The notes under the pieces are model-generated. The model saw nothing but the letters and a program-made list of their open reading frames with translations. It was not told the DNA's origin and ran no database searches. This document shows positions 14,031-19,119 of a stretch of 19,119 nt of DNA, piece after piece. The stretch's first letter is position 1; each line of letters opens with the position of its first letter. The position numbers and the translations under genes were made by a program. Source of the DNA: Chloroflexota bacterium. Lineage in GTDB: Bacteria > Chloroflexota > Anaerolineae > UBA7937. The stretch spans positions 1 to 19,119 of the forward strand of contig DMLA01000023.1 in NCBI GenBank assembly GCA_003453555.1, written 5' to 3'.

Positions 14031-15143
14031 TTGCGCATCGGCATCGATGGACGGTATATCCAAGATCATTTTCCCGGCATCGGCCGCTACACCCACAACC
14101 TCATCCAGGCTCTAGCCAAGGCCGCGCCAGAGGATAGTTTCGTCCTCCTTCATAACCCCGGGGTGGTCAATACACGCTACGATCTTGAGACATTAAGAGT
14201 CCCTAACACGGAGGTGGTAGCCGTCGATTTCCCCACCTTCTCGTTAACTGAGCAATACCGGTTGCCTTCTTTCATCCACCATCTGGGGCTGGATCTCTTC
14301 CATTCGCCTTACTACATCAAGCCTTACCTTTTGCCTTGCCCCTCGGTGGTCACCATCTATGACCTGATCCCCCGGCTATACCCTCAATATATCTCCCCCT
14401 GGGCACGTGGCATCTTCGAGGTGGCTATCCGCCTAGCCACGGTCACCTCTAGGCTAGTCATCTCTGTCTCCCAGTCAGCCAAGGAGGACCTAGTGCGCCT
14501 CCTTGGAGTCCCGCCATCTAAGGTTTGGGTCACCCCTCTGGGCGTTGATGCACAGTTTCACCCTGTGAATGAGAAAGCCGTCTTGAACCTACGCCAAAAA
14601 TACGATCTGTCAGAGGGTTACATCCTCTACCTGGGGATCAACAAGCCCCATAAGAACCTGGTGCGTCTGGTGAAGGCCTTCGCCAAGGTGAAAACCGGGC
14701 GAAAATTGGTCCTGGCGGGGAAAGAGGATCCACGCTATCGGGAAGTACACGAAGTAGTGAAGCAACTTGGCCTGCAAGAGCGAGTGGTTTTCTTAGGCCA
14801 GGTTCCCGAGGATGACCTACCGGCTCTTTATAGCGGGGCTACGCTTTTCGTTTTCCCCTCCCTCTACGAAGGCTTCGGCCTGCCCCTCTTGGAAGCCATG
14901 GCCTGTGGGGCCCCGGTGGTCTGCTCCTCCACTTCCTCGTTGCCGGAGATCGCGGGCCGGGCAGCGGTCATGGTCGACCCCCTGGATGTCTCCCAGTTGG
15001 CGAGGGCTCTAAAGCGGGTGTTGGGAGATAGCAACCTCAGGGTCTCTATGCGCGAGGAGGGCCTCAAGCAGGCTGCCCGCTTCTCATGGGAGAGGACCGC
15101 AAAAGAGACCCTAGCGGTCTACCGTCAGGTGTTAAGTCGGTGA
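14031..15143 (+). CDS. GT4-family glycosyltransferase
   Basis: The 370-residue product is a second GT-B glycosyltransferase. It has MRIGIDGRYIQDHFPGIGRYTHNL at the start, YILYLGINKPHKNLVRLV, and the donor-site EX7E motif EGFGLPLLE followed by AMACGAPVV. TTG 14031 is the start: GGGAGG lies about 7 nt upstream, and the gap to the previous stop is 2 bp. It shares layout and many motif residues with the preceding gene (for example DLPxLYSGA, VFPSLYEGFGLP, SLPE or ALPE) but differs enough elsewhere to suggest a different linkage. Its stop overlaps the next start (GTGA). It acts on the same glycan by context; the sugar is unknown. Confidence 0.93.
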   Translation: MRIGIDGRYIQDHFPGIGRYTHNLIQALAKAAPEDSFVLLHNPGVVNTRYDLETLRVPNTEVVAVDFPTFSLTEQYRLPSFIHHLGLDLFHSPYYIKPYLLPCPSVVTIYDLIPRLYPQYISPWARGIFEVAIRLATVTSRLVISVSQSAKEDLVRLLGVPPSKVWVTPLGVDAQFHPVNEKAVLNLRQKYDLSEGYILYLGINKPHKNLVRLVKAFAKVKTGRKLVLAGKEDPRYREVHEVVKQLGLQERVVFLGQVPEDDLPALYSGATLFVFPSLYEGFGLPLLEAMACGAPVVCSSTSSLPEIAGRAAVMVDPLDVSQLARALKRVLGDSNLRVSMREEGLKQAARFSWERTAKETLAVYRQVLSR

Positions 15144-16243
15144 AAGTACTGCATATCTACAAGGATTATTACCCGGTGCTGGGGGGCATCGAGAACCATC
15201 TGCGGCTCTTAGTCGAAGGGCTGGCCAAGCGGGGGTTAGAAGTGACGGTCCTAGTCACCAGTCTGACCGGACAGACCACGACCCTGGAGATGAGCGGGGT
15301 GAGGGTCATCAAGGCCGGAAGGCTGGCTACCTTAGCCTCCACCCCCTTAAGCCTCTCCTTGCCCCTTATAGTTCGCAGCCTGAAGCCCGACATCGCCCAT
15401 CTCCATTTCCCCTACCCTTGGGGTGAGTTGGCCCATCTCTTATGGGGTAAGAGCAGGAGAACGGTCATCACCTATCATAGCGACATCGTCCGGCAGAGGA
15501 GCCTGCTTAGATTTTACGAGCCTTTCCTTTGGCGCCTCCTAGCCAAAGCCGACCGCATCATCACCTCCAGCGACCATCATCTTGAAGGCTCCTTCTATCT
15601 GAGTAGGTACGCGGACAAATCTACGGTGATCCCCTATGGTATCGACCTAAAGCGCTTCAGTTCCCCCCCAGCCGATGCAGAGGCGATAAGGAAAAGGCAT
15701 GGTTTTCCTCTTCTCCTCTTCGTGGGGCGGCTCCGTTATTACAAGGGGCTCCAATACTTGTTGGAGGCTATGCAAGATATTGAGGCCAGGCTCCTAATAG
15801 TGGGTAAAGGCCCTATGGAGAAGGAATGGCTGAACCTGGCCACAGAACTGGGGTTGGCGAAAAGGGTGACATTCACGGGGGAGGTGCCCGAGGAGGAGTT
15901 GCCTCTCTACTATCACGCCTGTGATATATTCGTGCTCCCTGCATCAGAACGGAGCGAAGCCTTCGGCATCGTGCAACTGGAAGCCATGGCTTGCGGCAAG
16001 CCGGTTGTCTGCACAGAGTTGGGCACGGGCACCAGTTATGTAAACATCGATGGCCTGACGGGCCTAGTGGTACCCCCGCGGGATCCCGCTGCCTTGGCGG
16101 GGGCGCTAGAGCGGCTATTGAACGATCCAGGACTACGGGAAGAGATGGGGCAACGGGCTAAGGAGCGGGTGGAGAAGGAATTCTCCCACGAGAGGATGAT
16201 CAACAGCACCCTGGCCCTCTATGAAGAGGTGCTCTCGACTTGA
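15140..16243 (+). CDS. GT4-family glycosyltransferase
   Basis: This 367-residue protein is a third GT-B glycosyltransferase, of a different subgroup from the two before it. It opens VKVLHIYKDYYPVLGGIENHL, a start common in capsule and exopolysaccharide mannosyl- or glucosyltransferases. It carries VITYHSDIVRQ, VIPYGIDLKRF, FVGRLRYYKGLQYLLEAM and the EX7E motif EAFGIVQLE with AMACGKPVV. GTG 15140 overlaps the stop of the preceding gene in a GTGA junction. The longer frame from 15086 would overlap that gene. Its stop codon overlaps the -35 box of the promoter for the next gene, so the cluster is split into at least two transcripts at this point. Donor specificity is not known. Confidence 0.92.
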   Translation: MKVLHIYKDYYPVLGGIENHLRLLVEGLAKRGLEVTVLVTSLTGQTTTLEMSGVRVIKAGRLATLASTPLSLSLPLIVRSLKPDIAHLHFPYPWGELAHLLWGKSRRTVITYHSDIVRQRSLLRFYEPFLWRLLAKADRIITSSDHHLEGSFYLSRYADKSTVIPYGIDLKRFSSPPADAEAIRKRHGFPLLLFVGRLRYYKGLQYLLEAMQDIEARLLIVGKGPMEKEWLNLATELGLAKRVTFTGEVPEEELPLYYHACDIFVLPASERSEAFGIVQLEAMACGKPVVCTELGTGTSYVNIDGLTGLVVPPRDPAALAGALERLLNDPGLREEMGQRAKERVEKEFSHERMINSTLALYEEVLST

Positions 16244-16267
16244 TTTTTCGGTTAGCGGGAGTATGAT
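16240..16267 (+). promoter_or_regulatory. Internal promoter of the polysaccharide cluster
   Basis: TTGATT (16240-16245) and TATGAT (16262-16267) are 16 bp apart. The -10 box lies exactly 9 nt before the ATG at 16277, and no Shine-Dalgarno is present. The -35 box overlaps the stop codon of the upstream glycosyltransferase. Confidence 0.72.
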
Positions 16268-16276
16268 AGCAGAACG

Positions 16277-17245
16277 ATGAAGACTTTAGTGACCGGGGGC
16301 GCAGGCTACATCGGATCCCACCTAGTGGATAGGCTTCTCGCCGACGGACACGAGGTGGTGGTCCTAGATGACCTCTCCATGGGCAAAATGGCCAACATCG
16401 AGCACCATCTAGAGGATAGGCGGTTTCAGTTCATCGAGGGGAGCGTTCTGAACCAACCCCTGGTGAGGGAAACTCTACATGGCTGCGACCTGATCTTTCA
16501 CCTGGCCGCCGTAGTGGGCATCCCCTACATAATCGATGACCCCTTGCGAGGGATCCTCACCAATGTGGTGGGCACGGAAGTGGTCCTTGAGGCAGCAGAT
16601 GAAGCCGGTTGTCGTTTCATCTTCGCCTCCACTTCGGAGATATACGGCAAGAGTGAGAAGGTGCCACTCTCCGAGGAGGATGACAGGCTCTTAGGCTCAA
16701 CCCGGGTCTCTCGTTGGTCTTACTCTACAGCCAAGGCCCTAGACGAGCATCTGGTCCTAGCCTACCACCAAAAGCAGGGGTTACCTGTTGTTATCCTCCG
16801 TTATTTCAACTCCTATGGGCCGCGCCTTGACCCCCAAGGGTATGGGAGCGTGGTCGCCAAGTTCATCGGCCAGACATTAAGGGGGGAGCCCCTCACCGTT
16901 CATGGCGATGGGCAGCAGACTCGCTCCTTCACCTATATCGATGACACCGTGGAGGGAACGGTTCTCGCGGCTGAATGCGCGGAGGCGAACGGCGAGGTCT
17001 TCAATATCGGGCGGGAGGAGGAGACGACCATCCTCCAACTGGCTGAGATGGTGAAGAAGATCACGGCCTCTTCCTCCCAGATCATCTTCGTTCCTTATGA
17101 TGATCTCTACGGCTCTCGTTTCGAGGATCCACGACGCCGCTTGCCAGATGCGAGTAAGGCGGAGCGGCTACTAGGCTTCAAGGCTCAAGTGCCCCTGACC
17201 GAGGGCTTGAAAAAGACAGTTGCCTGGTTTAGGGGGAACCTTTAG
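16277..17245 (+). CDS. NAD-dependent sugar-nucleotide epimerase/dehydratase
   Basis: The 322-residue protein is an extended short-chain dehydrogenase. The NAD-binding loop GGAGYIG is at 7-13, Asp31-Asp32 end the second strand (cofactor ribose binding), the active-site segment is STSEIYG at 118-124, and the catalytic YxxxK is Tyr149-Lys153 (YSTAK). LRYFNSYGPR and SFTYIDDTVEG are typical of nucleotide-sugar enzymes. The stretch EEDDRLLGSTRVSRWSYSTAK recalls UDP-glucuronate decarboxylases and related dehydratases, but 4-epimerase activity is equally possible. It would supply an activated sugar to the glycosyltransferases next door. The ATG is preceded by a promoter at 9 nt rather than by a ribosome site. 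Confidence 0.88.
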   Translation: MKTLVTGGAGYIGSHLVDRLLADGHEVVVLDDLSMGKMANIEHHLEDRRFQFIEGSVLNQPLVRETLHGCDLIFHLAAVVGIPYIIDDPLRGILTNVVGTEVVLEAADEAGCRFIFASTSEIYGKSEKVPLSEEDDRLLGSTRVSRWSYSTAKALDEHLVLAYHQKQGLPVVILRYFNSYGPRLDPQGYGSVVAKFIGQTLRGEPLTVHGDGQQTRSFTYIDDTVEGTVLAAECAEANGEVFNIGREEETTILQLAEMVKKITASSSQIIFVPYDDLYGSRFEDPRRRLPDASKAERLLGFKAQVPLTEGLKKTVAWFRGNL

Positions 17246-17255
17246 CCGGGAGAAT

Positions 17256-17272
17256 TGCCCCTAGCGGGGGCA
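17256..17272 (+). other. Short hairpin between the two epimerase genes
   Basis: TGCCCC (17256-17261) pairs with GGGGCA (17267-17272) around a 5-nt loop. It lies directly before the Shine-Dalgarno AGGAGGGA (17272-17279) of the next gene. No T tract follows, so it is not a classical terminator. It may affect message stability or translation. Confidence 0.35.
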
Positions 17273-17282
17273 GGAGGGAAGT

Positions 17283-18230
17283 TTGAGGGTTCTGATCACC
17301 GGTGGAGCGGGCTTCTTGGGTTCGGCCTTGGCCAATCATCTGGTCAGAGAGAGGCACCGTGTCTGGGTCCTCGACGATCTGAGTGCCGGAGACCCGGCCT
17401 CCTTGCATAAGGACGTCTCCTTCACCCGCGGGGATGTCAGGGATATCCCCAGACTCTGGACACTACTTAAGGGTATGGATTGCGTCTATCATCTGGCGGC
17501 CAGGGTCTCGGTGCCAGAGTCGATATTGTACCCTGTGGAGTATAACGATGTGAATGTAGGGGGGACGGTAAGCCTTATGACCGCAGCCCGGGATGCGGGT
17601 ATCAAGCGGGTGGTTTTCACCTCATCGGGGACGGTCTACGGGGAGCAGAAGGAGCAGCCCATCAAGGAGACGGCCCGTCCCAACCCCCGCAACCCTTACG
17701 CGGTGACTAAGATAGCGGCCGAACATTATCTCTCCGCTATGGGGGCCCTCTATGGGATAGAGACGGTGATACTGAGGATATTCAACGCCTACGGGCCAGG
17801 TCAAGCCGCGCCGCCCTCCCATGCCCCGGTGATACCCCAATTCGTTCGCCAGGCCTTGGGCGGAGGGTCGGTGGTCATCTTCGGGAACGGCGAACAAACC
17901 AGGGATTTCGTCTATGTGGACGATGTGGTGCAGGCTTTGATCGCTGCGGCCACGGCCCAGGCTCAAGGGTTGATAATCAATATCGGTGCTGGGCGAGAAG
18001 TGAGCGTCAAGGGGCTGGTGAGAGGGCTGGAAGAGATATTGGGGCGCCGAGTGCCTTCTCTTTTCAGCACCACTCAAGACGGTGGCGTCTCTCGCATGAG
18101 GGCCGACATCAGCCTAGCCCAAAGGGTATTGGACTTCACTCCCCAGGTGACCATAAAAGAGGGGTTAGAGATGATGGTGGCCCATTACCAGAGGCTCCTC
18201 AAAGAGGAGACCACCCGAAGAGCGAAGTAG
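17283..18230 (+). CDS. NAD-dependent epimerase/dehydratase, UDP-glucose 4-epimerase-like
   Basis: The 315-residue protein is a second extended short-chain dehydrogenase. The NAD loop is GGAGFLG at 7-13, Asp31-Asp32 follow the second strand, the active-site segment TSSGTVYG is at 113-120, and the catalytic pair is Tyr139-Lys143 (YAVTK). LRIFNAYGPGQ and RDFVYVDDVVQA are typical of UDP-glucose/UDP-N-acetylglucosamine 4-epimerases. TTG 17283 is the start; AGGAGGGA lies 3-4 nt upstream. It would interconvert UDP-sugars for the glycan made by this cluster. It is not a recent copy of the preceding epimerase: the active-site and specificity segments differ. It abuts the next gene (TAG then ATG with no gap). 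Confidence 0.9.
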   Translation: MRVLITGGAGFLGSALANHLVRERHRVWVLDDLSAGDPASLHKDVSFTRGDVRDIPRLWTLLKGMDCVYHLAARVSVPESILYPVEYNDVNVGGTVSLMTAARDAGIKRVVFTSSGTVYGEQKEQPIKETARPNPRNPYAVTKIAAEHYLSAMGALYGIETVILRIFNAYGPGQAAPPSHAPVIPQFVRQALGGGSVVIFGNGEQTRDFVYVDDVVQALIAAATAQAQGLIINIGAGREVSVKGLVRGLEEILGRRVPSLFSTTQDGGVSRMRADISLAQRVLDFTPQVTIKEGLEMMVAHYQRLLKEETTRRAK

Positions 18231-19119
18231 ATGCAGACTAGACTGGCTGTTTTCTGCGACAGGGTAATAGAGGCTGGCTGGCTGATGGCAGCGATGGCCG
18301 TGCCCCTCTTCTTCAACATCTACAGCAGTCGCGTCTTTGAGCCCGATAAACTCACCCTCTTGCGCTCCATCGCCCTGGTAATGTGCCTAGCCTGGGCGAT
18401 CAAGGCCCTGGAGGGAGGGGTTACAAGGGAGAGAGGGAAAGGTTTCTTCTCCTTGCCTCTGGTGATACCCACCCTGATCTTGGTGGGAGTTTACCTTTTG
18501 ACCACCGTCACCTCCATCGTCCCCAGGGTTAGCCTTTGGGGCTCCTACCAGCGGCTGCAAGGGAGTTACACGACACTTTCTTATGTAGTCATCTTTTTCT
18601 TGACCCTCCTAACCCTAAAGAGCCGCCAACAACTGGACCGCTTGGTTACGGTTGTGGTTATCGTCAGCCTGCCGGTGGCCCTTTACGGCATCGTGCAGCA
18701 CTTCAAACTAGACCCCCTGCCCTGGGTTGGGGATGTCACCTATCGCGTGGCTTCCAGCATGGGGAATTCTATCTTTGTGGCCGCCTATCTCATAATGGTC
18801 GTCCCCTTGACTCTGGGAAGGCTTGTGAGCACTTTCCAAACCTTTTGGGAAAAAGCCTCTCCCTCTACGAGGGAGACCATCGTCGGTTTTCGACAGAGAG
18901 GAGGTTATATCTTCCTTCTCCTACTCCAAGTCCTCGCTCTTCTCTACTTTTTCTTCTATCTGATCTTTTTCCTCTCCGATGTGGACTACATAGCGGGAGG
19001 GACGAGTTTCGCCCTTCTCTGGGGCTTTCTAGCCCTCTTTGTGCTCTCCATACCCCTTCTTTCGTGGCTCTCCTCTCGATGGGGCGCTATTCCGACGCCG
19101 CTCCGGGTGGCAAAATACC
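18231..19119 (+). CDS. O-antigen ligase/polymerase-like membrane protein (3'-truncated)
   Basis: The frame starts at ATG 18231, directly after the previous stop, and stays open to the end of the window (296 residues seen). It holds at least seven hydrophobic segments, for example about 15-33, 42-57, 74-96, 118-133, 142-160, 178-196 and 230-250. The motif SLWGSYQRLQGS (near 103-114), then VASSMGNSIFVAAYL (near 172-186), is typical of Wzy/WaaL-like O-antigen ligase family proteins found in Chloroflexota-type genomes, which often carry TPR repeats after the membrane part. Such proteins join or polymerise lipid-linked glycans on the outer face of the membrane. The active-site loop and the C terminus lie beyond the window. 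Coupling to the epimerase gene fits a shared surface-glycan pathway. Confidence 0.8.
   Translation, partial: MQTRLAVFCDRVIEAGWLMAAMAVPLFFNIYSSRVFEPDKLTLLRSIALVMCLAWAIKALEGGVTRERGKGFFSLPLVIPTLILVGVYLLTTVTSIVPRVSLWGSYQRLQGSYTTLSYVVIFFLTLLTLKSRQQLDRLVTVVVIVSLPVALYGIVQHFKLDPLPWVGDVTYRVASSMGNSIFVAAYLIMVVPLTLGRLVSTFQTFWEKASPSTRETIVGFRQRGGYIFLLLLQVLALLYFFFYLIFFLSDVDYIAGGTSFALLWGFLALFVLSIPLLSWLSSRWGAIPTPLRVAKY

Noticed and set aside
17622..18077. 151-residue open frame on the minus strand in the second epimerase
   Set aside because: It is antisense to conserved epimerase motifs and lacks a start signal; the coding signal is clearly on the plus strand.

Overview
This window looks like a chromosomal piece from a Chloroflexota-like bacterium. 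That is an inference from gene style: Thr/Pro-rich linkers in exported proteins, several Roadblock/LC7 proteins beside an MglA-type GTPase, an O-antigen-ligase-like protein with a WGSYxRxQG motif, and many GTG/TTG starts. No rRNA, tRNA, CRISPR array or insertion sequence was seen.

Region 1 (1-2875, +): a compact operon of four Roadblock/LC7-type proteins (the first cut by the window edge), a small uncharacterised protein and one MglA-like small GTPase. It ends in a hairpin terminator that touches the next promoter. Region 2 (2945-6204, +): a class B penicillin-binding protein with a lipoprotein-type signal, followed by the ATPase YchF. Region 3 (6182-8611, +): a promoter that overlaps the ychF stop, the operon rpsF-ssb-rpsR, a hairpin, a membrane-anchored parvulin-type foldase and a strong terminator. 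Region 4 (8611-11056, -): a long Rel/SpoT (p)ppGpp enzyme followed by a small charged protein, with their own promoter and terminator. Region 5 (11105-19119, +): uridine kinase, then a surface-polysaccharide cluster. The cluster holds a broken remnant of a Wzx-type flippase, a SAM methyltransferase, three GT4 glycosyltransferases, two sugar-nucleotide epimerase/dehydratases and the start of an O-antigen ligase/polymerase-like membrane protein that runs off the end.

The polysaccharide genes overlap or abut (ATGA, TGATG, GTGA, TAGATG junctions), so they are probably translated in a coupled way. Their likely joint product is a cell-surface glycan: the epimerases make nucleotide sugars, the glycosyltransferases build the repeat or side chain, and the Wzy/WaaL-like protein polymerises or attaches it. 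The only flippase trace in the window is broken, so export must depend on a gene elsewhere if the pathway is active.

The points most worth a second look are: the multi-Roadblock/MglA operon with its unrecognised small protein and unrecognised second domain; three promoters whose -10 box sits exactly 9 nt before an ATG without a clear Shine-Dalgarno, which predicts leaderless mRNAs; a Rel enzyme with an intact hydrolase motif but the EFDD motif typical of monofunctional RelA; and the flippase remnant between uridine kinase and the methyltransferase.
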